Part shown: positions 27,351 to 39,425 of the stretch, in pieces | Layout of the letters: the number at the start of each line of letters is the position of its first letter | Position numbering within the stretch: position 1 is the stretch's first letter | Source of the DNA: Isoetes taiwanensis | Taxonomy: Eukaryota; Streptophyta; Lycopodiopsida; Isoetales; Isoetaceae | Length of the DNA stretch: 64,000 bases | Assembly: GCA_021234155.1 (NCBI GenBank) | Contig: JAJEKV010000176.1 | Span: 472,448 to 536,447, forward strand | Reading direction: 5' to 3' | Position numbers and translations under genes: made by a program | Notes under the pieces: generated by a model | Told to the model about the DNA's origin: nothing | The model's database searches: none | The model's input: only the letters and a program-made list of their open reading frames with translations

Positions 27351-27998
27351 TGTCCCTAATTTGGAAAGGCAGAATCTTTTTGTGAAGAACTGCAATGCTG
27401 AAGGTTTCGATCCTCAAGAGGAAGAACCAATTATGGAGTCGTATCTGCAGTTTGTATAGGAATTTCCTCTTTGGTACATTATTGCAACTGATATCTATGC
27501 AAAGATTGCAAAAAGATACATGGACCATTCATTTGTGCTAAAACTATTGGAGTTCTTTTATTTAGAGGATCCAAAGGAAAATTAATGGTTCACCGCTCCT
27601 TTATCCACAAAACTATCCATGATATCTTGTATCACTTCTTCTTTGAAATTGAGAAGCATAATGGTATAGCAAAGCTGCTAAAAATTCTAGGCAGTATAAC
27701 TAATGGTTTTTATCTTCCCTTAAAAGAGCACACGTTATTTCTGGTCAGGGCCCCAGTTCCTCTTCACAGATCAAAGTGTGTTGGATTGTACCATCAACAA
27801 CTCATATACTGCATTACACAGTTTGTTGAATGGGACTTCAAACTTGCAGATTCAGTCATTAGAGACCTCTTAAAATATTGGCCAGTAACAAATAGCCAAC
27901 AGGAAATTATGTTTCTTAATGAGCTAGAATGGGTTTAGACGCAACATAGCCTGCTGAGTTCCAACGTTATATGATCCCATTATTTTAGAGAGATTCAG
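27351..27998 (+). pseudogene. PP2A regulatory subunit B' (B56) pseudogene fragment
   Basis: B56 subunits are HEAT-like solenoids that choose substrates for protein phosphatase 2A. Recognisable family blocks appear in order: GFDPQEEEP, then [19 protein letters not shown] with LEDPKE, then [69 protein letters not shown], and finally EFQRYMIPLF. The coding line is broken by stops (for example at 27457 and 27583) and by frame changes near 27930-27950, and the block between LEDPKE and MVHR is shortened. The last block stops at AG|GTGAG at 27998, a normal donor, so this looks like a DNA-level duplicate, not an intronless retrocopy. About 200 of the usual 450-550 residues are covered. Confident family call; not functional. 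Confidence 0.85.
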
Positions 27999-27999
27999 G

Positions 28000-30900
28000 T
28001 GAGATCTTTATCAGTTCAAGTAGTTTTTTTTATTTCAAGGATTTTATTCTATTTGGGAATTGATATTTTGCTTTCATAATTCTGTTTTGTTCTTCTGAAA
28101 TATGCAAATAACGTTGTTTTAGGGTAGAAATTTGCAAGTGAGATGTCATGGAATCGTCTATTTTTTTATATTGGAAATTTGTCCAAGTTACTCTATTTTA
28201 GGATAGGAGCTATTATAAAAATTGACAATCATTCTTAGCAACAAATGGAGTATGAATTCTCTAGAAATATGAAGATGAGGTATTCTGACTGTAAATCTTT
28301 TCAAAGGCATTTTGCTTGGAGCACAGGTCTTACAATTCACACGATTGTGCAAAGACAGCTTAGAATGGTGTAAGTGTGATAATATGTCCAGGATCTACAA
28401 CCCTAGACAAGCATTTATAGCCAAAGGGGAGAGCGATCCAAGCAACTATACATGAGTTAAAGCCCAAATGTGCAATAAAAGGATGCAAGCGGCTTCTTAC
28501 TTTCTCAAACAAATGCCAATGCAAGTCTTGTGGCAGAGACACCTGTCTCAAGCATAGATGGTATGCAGACCATGCTTGCGAAGCAGCTTTTGGCACGAAT
28601 TTGCCATCAACATTCTTGCGTGGGTGTCTTTTCGCTCAGGATTAGAGTGCTCCAATATGTATTCTTCCACTGGAGCCAAGTCAATTCACCTCCTAGGATT
28701 AAAATCCACTAAGTTTTTGACTTCTTTTGGCTTGGATCTATTGACAATACGTTCTGTAAGCTTTCCATTCTATTCTGTCATTCATCATGTATGAAAAGAT
28801 GGTTGTTTATACAAATGTCGTCCAAGGGTAGCTACAATATATTTTGAAGGAGGGCATCCCGAATTGCATTAGACTACCACTTTAATGCCATCAGAGCTTT
28901 TGCTTATGCTGGAGGTGTAATTTATGGCAAAGCTGGCAGTCCCATGCATTTTTCATAGGGTATCGAGGTTAGAACTTATATTTTTACTTCTCATCCACTC
29001 TTTTTCAAAGAGACATGCTGCTACATTTATTAACACTTTAAAGATAAAAAAAAGAAAAGACATAAAATGGAATGTAGAAAGCATTTTTATAGCCTTCAAT
29101 TAGAAAAAGGAGTATAGAAACCATAACTTATGGGATCTTTGTTTGTTTGTTTGTTTGTTTGTTTGCAAAATACTATAAGGTTTGAGAGAATGTACTTAAT
29201 GGTGCTAATTTTGTACGTGTATTGTAAATTTTTTTGAGGCTCTCGGCCCTCACGTGGAACCCCCTGTGAATATGCACATAAGCCAAAGGGGGTCCAAGGG
29301 GGGATTTTAATTTAAATGTGTCAAATGCAATGGTTTGTGTTAATAATGTTAGTTGTGTGTTAATGGTTTGTGTTAACTAAAAAATTTTTTCTCCTTCAAG
29401 CATATGATAATTGTAGGGGATGTTATTTGTGTATTTAATAGTTTATGTTGGTAGCATGTTGGAATAAGGATGGTGTATGTTAGTTGTGTTTGTGGTTGTA
29501 GCGTATGTAATAATAGAATACATTAATGAACAAACGTTTAAAATATCGCTGTTTTTTTTCTCAAGTTATTCCTTCACATATATCGCATTAAAATATAGCA
29601 AGTATTAATGCTCAAAATACACAATTGTATTATTATATTCCAACCAAAAACACTTCTGCTTAACAACAAATGAAGTTAGGTGTTTCACCACGAGCATTCT
29701 ATATGAGAGTCACTTATTGTTAGATTTCATGATTTGGATGAAAAAGATATGAAGAGAAGCCTAAACAATACTTGGTATTTTAGAAATCATTTGCTGAGAG
29801 GAAGAGATCAAATATTTGTGGGCTCCCCATGTCAAAGAACATCATGAAGTGTCTTTCATACAAATAACTAGAACATCATGAAATCATTATTTCATACAAA
29901 TAACTATGAGGAAAAATATGGCAAATACGGAATGCTGTACATGGGTCAGTACTTGGTCTGTTGTTGGACTTCATGTCATCACATTACCCAAAACCCAATC
30001 ATGGCGAAACAAGCTTTTCAGCAGGCCTTCCAATGTTTAGGCTGTGGGTACTTACATTTCAAAGGGCTCAAGCACACTTTGCGGGGTTTTGTAAATGAGG
30101 GGCAAATAAAAGAGCAGCTAAACACAAACATAGCTTTATCGTGATTTAATTATTTACGTATAGCGGCTTAGAAAATAAGTACAGAATCCTGCTATGACGA
30201 ATTCTGAGGTACAATTTTTAATAGGAACATAGAAGGTGCCATAACACGTTTCACGGAGCATTACAAAGTTTTAGGAAGGATGGCATAAAGGTATTCAACT
30301 TTCACCTTGGTACATCCATATCATGCATCATGAATGCATGCATGTTAGTTCTGTAGCTCAATTCTTGCCACCCAACAACGCTTTGTTGAACAATACAACT
30401 AATCAGGTTGCTAGAAAAGCCAAAAGGCTATGATGTAATAACATAAAAAGAGTGAAACACAAACTACAGATTGGGTGAGATATATTGTGTATTTATTGCA
30501 CTATTCATGCAAATTAGAATCAGGGCAGCTGTTACACTCTTTCCATAAACTCTTTTGTCCTTACTTGCATATTTTGTAAAGTGCAATCACCGATTTGTTC
30601 TTTGCCTTTTGCCTCATATTCTGGGAGAGAAAACATGAACAAAGCTGCCTGCCGATGGTCTCTGACTTCCATCACATAAGACAAAAATACTCTCCCATGA
30701 GTTTACATTTCCACTGAGATTTTCACATTCATCCACTCTCACAGTGTCCTTTCGGACTTCCAGAGCTAAGATAAGTGAAGCTCATTAGCATTCTTCTGCT
30801 GTGAGTTAAATTTTAGTGCACTAAAATTTGCATCTTGCTCATAAAACCAAGGTGGAGGCTGGCACTGAAAGTGCCACAGTCTACATCTACTTTTTGTTTA

Positions 30901-31030
30901 GGCTTGTGCTCTATCACAGCTTTTTCCTTACAATCATAACAAGTCTACTTAAGATCTTGACATTTTATTATGCAAAAAGAATAATAAAGGCATAATAAAA
31001 TTCATCCTATTGTGTACATCATTATAAAAT
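28000..31030. other. No recognisable gene; downstream of the PP2A fragment
   Basis: No further B56 exon can be read (the expected HFQVAERAL-type block is absent). A (TTTG)n run of about seven units is at 29139-29165, and GTGTTAATGGTTTGTGTTA phrases repeat near 29.34-29.38 kb. An exon-like string near 28870-28950 could not be assigned. Confidence 0.45.
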
Positions 31031-31031
31031 A

Positions 31032-31680
31032 ATTAGGTGCAATGGCTGCTCAGTGGAGCTCACGCATCTGCAAATTTTGTTCACAGAAAGGTTGGCAAAA
31101 GGTAGCAGGATGTCAAAAGTGTGCTTCTCTGTGCAAGATATTTCTATTATTCAGGCCTACTCAGGAGGCCCTTGGCTACAAGCCAGCAGGTGCTTGTTTG
31201 GAGTACATTTAGTTTCCAAGGGTTTTACAGAATTAGCATCTTGGCATGCAGTAGTAGGGGCTCTGGGGAAAATTTAAAATATGCTTTGAGGCCATTAAGT
31301 TCTTGAGAACAACACAAAACTTGGGATGCTGTTTGGCTCAGAAGGGGCCAGTGAGATGAGCTCCATCTCACTGTGACCCTATGGCTCTCAATGATTGAAA
31401 AATACTTACTTTTCTTTCTCAAGCGTTCTTACACTTGGCCTAAATTTTGTCCGTCACGGAACCATGGAAGGGCCATCAACCTGGCTGGGTTTGGCAGTTT
31501 TAGGGCAGGAGGTTTTTGTGGGTTTTGGGAGCAGGCAGGAGGTTTTGGGGACTGCCTCACCAATAAATTTAGAGGACAATTCAGGAAAAGCAAGGAAGGA
31601 AATTTCGTAAAGCCCAAGAGGAACAAATATTTTCAGATTTATTGTGGATTCACCCATAAAATATTTATTCTGTGAGAATC
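31032..31680 (+). other. Short unrecognised frames, possible exon remnants
   Basis: A frame opening ATGGCTGCTCAGTGGAGCTC at 31041 encodes a short Cys-rich stretch (ICKFCSQKGW...CQKCASLC) before breaking. A 100-codon frame follows at 31373-31675, Gly/Phe-rich, which is composition-driven (GGTTTTGGG repeats). The Cys spacing hints at a zinc-binding site but is too short to name. Treat as unproven. Confidence 0.2.
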
Positions 31681-31729
31681 ACTTGACATAACCAGTTCTC
31701 AGTGCAGTACGTTTAAAGGTGCACGGGGT

Positions 31730-32400
31730 AAGCACCATGGGATATATACATGGGGTGGTATCCGGTATTCTCCCTTAGCGTGGGAATCTCCCAGAGTTAT
31801 TTCCCCACATGAGAGGCCAGGAATCCGCCTCTGCCGCCGAATCATAAAATTCCCTCAGGAAGGTATGGGGCGTGATTATTAGCGCCGGGCGGAATCACAA
31901 CCATGCTATTATTCTTGGATGGGTCTCAGGTCTGTAGGTTAGGTGAGATGGGATTGCAACTCACCTCAGCACGGGTGGTCACAAGTGACTATTCACTAGG
32001 ATGGAATATGGAAGCCACTTGCTGATTCACTCTTTGTGGGTCTGATAAGATGCAGGGCAGAATCACAGCCGAATATATTGGCGAGATAGAATCCCGCCAT
32101 ATATGTGCATTCCGGCGGATGGAATCGACTTATGGATACTGATAAGGTGGAATCACAATGCAAATTCACCGAGATGGAATCACAGCGACTTCATTAAGCG
32201 GCGGTATCTGCTGACGCTAAAGTTGGCGAGATCTAGGTTACGGTAGGTAAAATTGGAGATTCAGTCTCAATAAAGGCGTGCACGGGATGGAATCAACCCT
32301 CCATTAGATTCGCGGGTTATGATCGCGGATCCATGTTTTCCGGATGAATCACTCCCGGTGACTCCGTCTGGTGATTAAGACCGATTACTGCCGGGGCTGA
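31730..32400. repeat. Divergent GGAATCAC / GTGATTCC repeat cluster
   Basis: GGAATCAC, GAATCACAG, GATGGAATC and GTGATT elements recur about 15 times in this stretch (for example near 31900, 32058, 32115, 32150, 32180, 32290), often separated by 30-60 bp. These are the same half-sites as in the ordered arrays at 39.4 and 42.7 kb, here mostly in the GGAATCAC orientation and without fixed period. The stretch has no coherent reading frame. Confidence 0.55.
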
Positions 32401-32404
32401 CAGA

Positions 32405-33900
32405 ACGGATACATTCAGGTCGTTCGGCGGAGGAAGCCGGTTGGCAGAGACGTTGTACTGGCGTCATTAGAGTTGGTCCCGACCTCACGGGCGTGGGTAT
32501 CTGCAAATTCCACTGCGGGCCGGAATCCTGCATGGAACTCTACGATCGGCTGGCAGGAGTCCTCGGCCGGAGCTGTCATGAACCTCAGAAGAAGATTGAA
32601 GACACGGCGCACCGGTTCTCTTTGTTGTGGCTACAGCTCTAAGAGTACACGCTTCATTGCAGCTTCTTGCTTAAGCGAATACTGGCGAGAGATTTGTAAA
32701 CAAACTACGAGAAGGAGCATTTGACTGTTCGGCTGCCACAGGCGGTTCTAGAAACACGGGGTCTGATGCGGATGGAAGAGCCTCTCAATTGGTGTGGAGT
32801 TTCCTATATTCCCACCTCGAGTCAGTTTCATTCTTTGGGAAGCAAAAAAATAGGATACTACAACTATATAAGCTCTCAAATGATAAGAGCTATCAAAAGC
32901 TGACGTAGGACATATCTTTCAGTATACGAGTTCTTTGTTTGCCGTTCCCCACATAAGTAAGCATAGGCTGATTCATCCTCTTACTCCATAGTGGAAAAGC
33001 GATCTTGAATTGTAGTTTGGGCTAAGTGTGGGTACACCATGTTGGCTGGAAGGTGGAAGCCTGTCCTCAGGGGCAAGGGAGGAGGAGGGTTCGAGGGGAG
33101 AGTGTTGAGAAGGATGCAAGTATCATTTTACTTTTGAGGACAACTCCTTGGCACAGAAACCACTCCAAGTATACCTACCACAAATGGGATCATGCTTGAA
33201 CCCGGCCAAGGTCAAATTTACTTGGTAAGCTTGCTGTGAGAAAGGGAGTTGGTGCAGTAGGACTCGAAAGAAAAGAAGATAACCAAAAGCTATTAAAATT
33301 GTACCTGGAAGGTGGGATGAATATCCACCAAGAAAGAGTGAGCTTGAAGAAGGAAACCTACTAAGTTTTGAGGGGTTTAGAGATTATTACGTTAAAGATG
33401 TGCTGAAACTACAACATTGAAAAAGGTGCTTAATCCCAAATGTTTGGAAGTCGTGATGAAGATGAAGCTACAAGCACCATATATGTGGCGCAACAACACC
33501 CTGACGCTGTATTCCATTATGAGCAAGGTAGATCACCTGGGCGACTCAACGATGGCTCCCTGTTGAGATTTGGAAAGGATAGGGTAGTGGTTCTACTCCA
33601 CCCACAAAGACTAACCGGATGAGGTAGGGTTAAAATTTCTAGCTCATAAGACTTTAGCTTCTCGCCAAATATTCTGGTTGTGTTGCTACTTTACTAAAGG
33701 TACTACTCTTTCACTATCATTGGATCTAGCGACTACTTCAATGGGATGCCTTTGGCTTGGATTATCACCTAACTCCCGGAAGAAAGATGCAATTGCAAGA
33801 TGGCTAGAAGCCATGAAAGTGTGGGTTGAACTCATGACCTCAACCCGAAGCCCTCATGTTTTATCAATCGCATTCTTGGATGCCGGAATACATGCAATTA
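32405..33900. other. No recognisable gene
   Basis: Moderately GC-rich at its start, then mixed. Frames at 32473-32724, 33440-33622 and 33678-33908 (+) have no domain I recognise. They lie upstream of the 34-35 kb relic and may be parts of the same decayed element. Confidence 0.4.
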
Positions 33901-34079
33901 AAAGGTAACAATGTTTCACTATGAGCAATTTTCAAATTGGTTCATTTTTGCACCACTTATGAGTGTGGCATCTCTCTACACTCCTGTGTTTACCTAGCAT
34001 TGCCGAACCTTTGCATCTGGCATGTGAGAAGAGACCTGTTGAGTGGTTAGTCAAGAGCGTGAAGAGCAGGAGATGAAGA

Positions 34080-35240
34080 CAAATGTTTAAGGAATTGGGT
34101 GAGATCATGTATGGAATCAAGTGTCCCCTGGGCAACAATGAATATGGAGAGGATTACAATGAGTTTGCGCGCAGAAGCTTTGAGAAAGTTGGAAACCCAA
34201 GAGAAGTATCCTCGGTCCCGATGGCCTCCTACATGAGTCGTGGAGTGGGACTCTCGAATATATGTGAATGGGTGTTGGCCACAAGAATGTTCCATTCAAA
34301 CCAAGAAACCAATCTTTGCAATAGAGGTTGGCACAAGATACTAAAGATGCGCTGGGCATCTCAAATCTGGCGAAGGGAAGGAGGATGGAGTGGCTACTAC
34401 ATGCTCTTGTCGATGAAGTTGGGGCACATACAACATACTCAAGGTAATTTGCAAAAGATAACGTGTTTTGTATTCTTACGTGTGCACCTAACACACCCGC
34501 GTTGTTTCATTTACAAGCACACGGGGGATGAAGAAGGCTGGTTTTATCATAAAACATCAGAAAATTATAGAATCGGCTATTCGGAGGCGTCGGGATGATC
34601 GATCCACCTTTGTAGACCTCGAAAGGGTCAGGACTCACCAGTCGAGGGGCACCAATTTAGCGAGTTTGTGATTGCCCATGGGGTGCAAAGGTAACCTTTG
34701 CAAACACCAAGTTAAGGTTATTCTTCTAATGGGCCGATTCTGAGAGGAGGCGCGGACATCTTGAAGGTTCTAGGTTCCGATTATGGAATATGCAAGTGGT
34801 GGCATGGAGCCGCTGCGCCCTTTACACACAGGGTCCCCCACGGAGATTCACTTGAAGAGATGGTTAGTCTAGAGGATGACATTCTCCCTATGAAGAAAGT
34901 TGGGTTAATAGTATAAAGCTAGGGCCTCACTTGAATCGTGTGTTGCAAAGGGTTATGGGGACGGGCCTCCAAGGATCCTGCCTCCTCCATAGCCCAGAGG
35001 CGATGATGAGACAACTCGACAACGGGCTTGAGAGGATGGGACGAAGAGGATGGACAAGACACAACTATATCGTCTTTTATGGGTCTTTGGAGAGAGGAGG
35101 AGGCATATGGAGCGAGCCTTGCAAGGATGAAGCCACTCTTGGAAATAGGAAGAGGGGGCCAAAGGACAAAAACGGAGTTGGAAGGAAGTTGAGATGGAGA
35201 GCCTTGCTTAGATGGTTTGTAATATCTTTAGTTTTGCCCG
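34080..35240 (+). pseudogene. Second copy of the gag-like family (as at 26.3-27.0 kb)
   Basis: A 171-codon frame (34083-34598, LGEIMYGIKCPLGNNEYGED at its start) is followed by broken text and a 141-codon frame (34931-35356). In one frame near 35105-35150 the string YGASLARMKPLLEIGR matches the minus-strand CGTSLARLKPSIEHGK copy at about 26.4 kb, and RQLDNGLERM matches RQLDTRFEKM. Frames shift several times between blocks, so no continuous protein remains. No RT, integrase or zinc knuckle is seen. I infer a retrotransposon Gag-like ORF, but a host-gene family is not excluded. Confidence 0.35.
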
Positions 35241-35369
35241 CTAATACTATGGTTTTTAATTTGATGAGTTTAGCATATGCAAAAAGTAGTATGAATACTG
35301 CGTGTTACAAGCGTGTTTGTGTATTAATACTTCACGATAAGTCTTGTAATTTGTAAAACTACTAATGAT

Positions 35370-36440
35370 AAATGGCCTTACGCGCAAAATACTATAAGTA
35401 TGAATACGTGTACACAAATGCCACAATGTATTAATACTCTATGCATGGGCATATAAATTTGTAAGACTACTGTTCAAATACTAATATTGTACAAAGTACT
35501 ATAACATAAATACCGTATTGCAAATACCACAATGTATTAATACTCTGGCGTATAAGAAACACTATCTTGTAAAAGCCACACGTCTAGGTACAAAATACTA
35601 TAAGTATGAATACCAGGTAACAAGTACACAATGTATTAATACTCTACATTATAGAAATGTGAATTTGTAAAACCATAAATTATAAATACCATACATACAA
35701 AATACTTAAAAAGTACCAAATACCTGGTACAAATACACAATGTATTAATACTCTGCGTATAAATACCGTAATTTGTAAGACTATTTCATTATAAATACTA
35801 TGTGTACAGTACTATAAATATAAATACCATTATTTGCAAATACAATGTATTGATACTCATGTATAAGCAACTTAATTTGTAAGACTACCAGATAAATACT
35901 ATGTGCAAAATCTTATAAATTATGTGATGCTGGGTTGCAGATCGCGGTGTTGACGCTCTTGTGACGGAGTCGTGAGGTTTGTGGGAACTGCTGGGTGTGG
36001 AGTGCTGTAGGTTACCCAAGTGGAGTGTATTACAGTGGTTGCATGACACAATGTATTATTACTCTATGTATAAGAACTCTATTTTGTAAAACTGCACATC
36101 TAGAGTACAAAATACGTGTATTAATACAAATCTATGTATTAATACTATGTATAAACACTCTATTTTGTAAAACTACGTCTAAACACTATGGTGAAATGAA
36201 TCCTAAAGTATAAATACTCGGGGGTGGAATCACTCATGTACAAAATCTCTTGTAATTTGTAAGACTACTTTCGTATAAATACTAGGTACAAAATACTATA
36301 AATATAAATACAATGTACAAATACACAATGTATTAATACTCTATGTATAAGAACTCTATTTTGTAAGACTACTGTTATAAATACTATATGTGTACAAAAA
36401 TACTATAAATATATAAATCATGTGTAGACTTTGATGTATT
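35370..36440. repeat. AT-rich tandem array, about 105 bp unit
   Basis: The phrase (C)ACAATGTATTAATACTCT recurs at about 35422, 35529, 35627, 35736, 35841, 36047 and 36324, i.e. at about 98-109 bp or multiples. Between occurrences each unit carries GTATAA(G)AAC, TTTTGTAA(G/A)ACTAC, TATAAATACTATGTGTAC and AAATACTATAA. About ten unit equivalents are present, one interrupted near 35925-36010 by unrelated GC-richer sequence. This is a decayed minisatellite or satellite, not coding. Confidence 0.85.
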
Positions 36441-36444
36441 AATA

Positions 36445-36645
36445 CAGGCGTAAATTGGAATCACCAATTAAATGATTCCGCAGGATAAACGCCCTCATAC
36501 ATCATTGCATACATGACGCAGTGCTACTTCAAGTCGGATGTCAAGTGGGTTATGCGCCATTATGCGGGGCGGCTAATTAAGCGGCGTCAGTATTATTGGT
36601 GATTCCTTTGAGCGGAATCCACAGTGGTGATTCCACCCTGGAATC
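36445..36645. repeat. GTGATTCC / GGAATCAC elements bordering the AT array
   Basis: GGAATCACC with ATGATTCCGC near 36462-36482, and GGTGATTCCTT...GCGGAATCC plus GGTGATTCCACCCTGGAATC near 36600-36645, show the dyad monomer of the 42.7 kb array. It directly abuts the AT-rich array. Confidence 0.55.
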
Positions 36646-37170
36646 AACCTTGGGCGCCGGACCCGGCCGCCGTCCTCTTAGTATTCACTCACCAATTCTC
36701 TGGAAGACGCTTTCCGTTGGCGCTTGATCTTAAATACCGCTCGATTATGGCATTTGCCCCCGGTAGCCATACCGGACGGGGTCCTAGTGGTGGACCTCGG
36801 TTTTGGAGGCCCTCAAAGATTGCGGTTTCGAGGAATCTGCGGGGGGCGCCTAGAATTCGAAACAGTGTAGGCGTCCAGCCCATTCCCTATGTATTACGCC
36901 CGGAGACGAGGGGTTGTAGAATGCATCGAGATTCTGTGAAGGTTTCCAGCGTTTCACACATCCCACAGGCACGAGGCGGCTTAATAAGAGAAGTGGGCAA
37001 AGAATCATTTTGCCTCACGTTGAATGTACGAAGGAAGAATCTGGCTGGTTCAAAGCCGCTGAAGGTGGAGTGCAAGGATGAGCGGATGGCGGTGAGTTTG
37101 CTTTCCGGTTCCCGCCGCAAGGAGACAAGTTTTGGGAGGGTTGGTGGTCTACCAACAAAGGTGTGAGTTC
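36646..37170 (+). other. Unrecognised 180-codon frame at the satellite edge
   Basis: One frame is open from 36624 to 37166. Its first codons lie in the GTGATTCC repeat, so the apparent start is not meaningful. The body is Arg/Gly/Pro/Ser-rich (for example SHTGRGPSGGPRFWRPSK, PETRGCRMHRDSV) without a domain I know, and no poly-A or splice signals are evident. Length alone is suggestive in this otherwise stop-rich district, so it could be an exon or a transposon fragment, but GC-richness also favours open frames. Confidence 0.25.
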
Positions 37171-37550
37171 ATACACTGCTTTGTTCATTTGATGTTATTA
37201 GATTGTCACGCAACTAATGTTCTTTATTGCTGCTGCGCATGAACCAGCATGAAAAAACCCGCCCAGTTATAGTGCATAGCTCGCGACTATCAATGATGGA
37301 GGGACGTCCTTTTTTTTGGTTTACATTGAGACGATTCTGTTGATTTTTGTTTTCGGTAGCTACCTTGCACGCCTTCTTGTGAAAATCGATTTAAGTTAAT
37401 TGTTGTGCAATCTCTTGATTGACTTCAAATTCTATGCATTGTGAATGTACATATGGTAATTTTGATGAGTTTTGCACAATATGAGTTCACGACATGATAT
37501 GTTTTTGCATAGATACTCAATGTCTGAGGAATCTAAGGTTGAAGATGAAT
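37170..37550. other. No recognisable gene
   Basis: AT-rich spacer between the 36.6-37.2 kb frame and the next satellite array; nothing supportable seen. Confidence 0.5.
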
Positions 37551-37554
37551 ACTA

Positions 37555-38160
37555 GAAGCGTATAAATACTCGCAAAATACTATCGTATACATACTATTAG
37601 TACAAACACACACAATCCGCAAATCACTATAGGTTTGAATACTATGTATAAAATACTAAAAGTATAAATACCATTTTGTAGAAAATACATTATGTATAAA
37701 TACATGTATAAATACCATGTGTAGAAAATCTTGTAAGCATAAATACCGTGGTACAAAATACCATGTGTAGAAATACTGCGTGTATAGCGGTGTATAAATC
37801 CAAATTACTATAGGCTTGAATACTATTCGCATAAAATACTAAGCGTATAAATACCATGTGTAGAAAATCTGGTGAGTATAAATAACTACGTGTATAAATA
37901 ACATGTGTAAAAAGTAAGTATAAATACTTTGTGTATAAATACCATGTGTAGAAATACTCGTGTATAAATGCGCAAGGAGTATACATTTTGAATACTATCT
38001 ATATAAAATACTAAGCATTATAAATACCATGTGAGGCATAAATACCACAAGTATAAAATACCATTTTATAAAAACTTTAATATATTAATACTTCCGGTGC
38101 GAAGTACCTTAAGCTCTATGTACAATACTTGAAGTATAAATATCCCATGTATATCACGTT
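37555..38160. repeat. AT-rich tandem array, about 178 bp period
   Basis: Blocks reading ACTATAGG(T/C)TTGAATACTA...ATAAAATACTAA...GTATAAATACCAT recur at about 37622, 37802 and 37978, a spacing of about 176-180 bp. Within blocks TATAAATAC(C/T)ATGTGTAGAAA submotifs repeat every 30-50 bp. The vocabulary (TATAAATACTATGTGTA, AAATACT) is shared with the 105 bp array, so both derive from one short AT-rich monomer amplified with different higher-order lengths. The 98-codon minus frame across it (37986-37690) is a by-product. Confidence 0.75.
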
Positions 38161-38164
38161 TATC

Positions 38165-39420
38165 TTTTGCCTATGGAATCACGATTAATCCTGCGTATGG
38201 AATCACAAGAAGAAGCCATAATCTAGAAGCGTCGCACTAAAAAAATAGCAAGAGTTTGGTGAGGGTTTAGCAGTTCAGCAAAAAAAAAAAAAGAAACACG
38301 AGGGTTTACAGCATGCTGAATATCGTGACATGTATAGATGCTAAAGGAACCGCCAAAAGGCGGTAAAACTGTCACTTCATTCACCGCCAGCCTAGCTGCT
38401 GGAGGTGGGAACGCTTCCTCTGCATCAAACATGCGATTAGTTACATCCGACAAAAAGAAAAATCGTGAAGCAAAAAGAGGCGGATATAACGTAGCCTTGG
38501 TCGATTAATTCGGTGATTGGAAGGGTGCTACGGCGTGGGCGGAAACACGAAGTCGTCATCTTACGGTTCATGAACTCAAGCGGCGTCCTTGGAACATCGC
38601 ATCGCGATGCGCTTACGTTGGAATGAAGAGATGCAAACAAATTCTTGGCCCAATCAAAGTCACATTCCCGTGACCCGAAGTGCAGAAACCCTAGAAACTT
38701 TAACTTTCGAATTTTAGAGCCATTGGATTTCCTCAAAGGCACCCTCCTCGCGGTCGCAGCCCTCTTGCGCGTCGGTATGGCGTGAAGCCGTGAGGGGACC
38801 TCCGGCGGCCAGACCTTGCGAGCGATCCTGCGGGCTCTCGAGCTGCGGTACGTAAATTATCAGTAGCGAAGATCAATCTTGAAACATCCTCTATAACAAT
38901 TGGTGGGCGGTCACCCATTCCAAGCCGCAATCGATGTTAGAGCAGCTGGCGACAAAGAAATTCCTATCAACCACAGGTGAGAAGGAGAACTTCCTTACCC
39001 AACAACGTAGAAAACCACAGAACTATTCTAAGCGTTGATATGGCTTAACAATCGGACGCCGGAGCCGAGCTAAGCACCAAAACCAAACATATGATTTATC
39101 GAAGCTAAGCTTGTCCGTCGGTTTGAGAAATTCCCAGAAGCGGAATCACCAGAGCTGACTAAATTACGTTGTCGGGTCTAGAGGCCAGCGTGGCACCCGG
39201 ATTATTGTCGACGCCACGCCATTTCCGCCATACCTAATCCATGCATTGAAGTACCAAATTGATGTGATGTAGGCTAACGTGGCACCTCGGGTATGACGGA
39301 ACGTCGGCTTCGATGCAGCACAAATCCCTAGTAGTGAGGGCAATAGATGGCGGCGGCCATTTATTGAAATTAAAACGCCGCCCACGCCACTTCGAGCAAT
39401 GATGATTAAGCAAACCCGCG
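38165..39420. other. Mixed sequence between satellite arrays; no gene recognised
   Basis: Isolated monomers (ATGGAATCACGATTAA, ATGGAATCACAAGAAG near 38175-38210; GCGGAATCACC near 39140) lie in otherwise unstructured, partly GC-rich DNA. Minus-strand frames of 65-101 codons (38223-38453, 38437-38742, 38733-38930) overlap end to end in different frames and have no recognised domain. Confidence 0.4.
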
Positions 39421-39425
39421 ACCTT

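Noticed and set aside
37690-37986. 98-codon minus frame, Tyr/Phe/His-rich
   Set aside because: Lies entirely in the AT-rich 178 bp tandem array and repeats with it.
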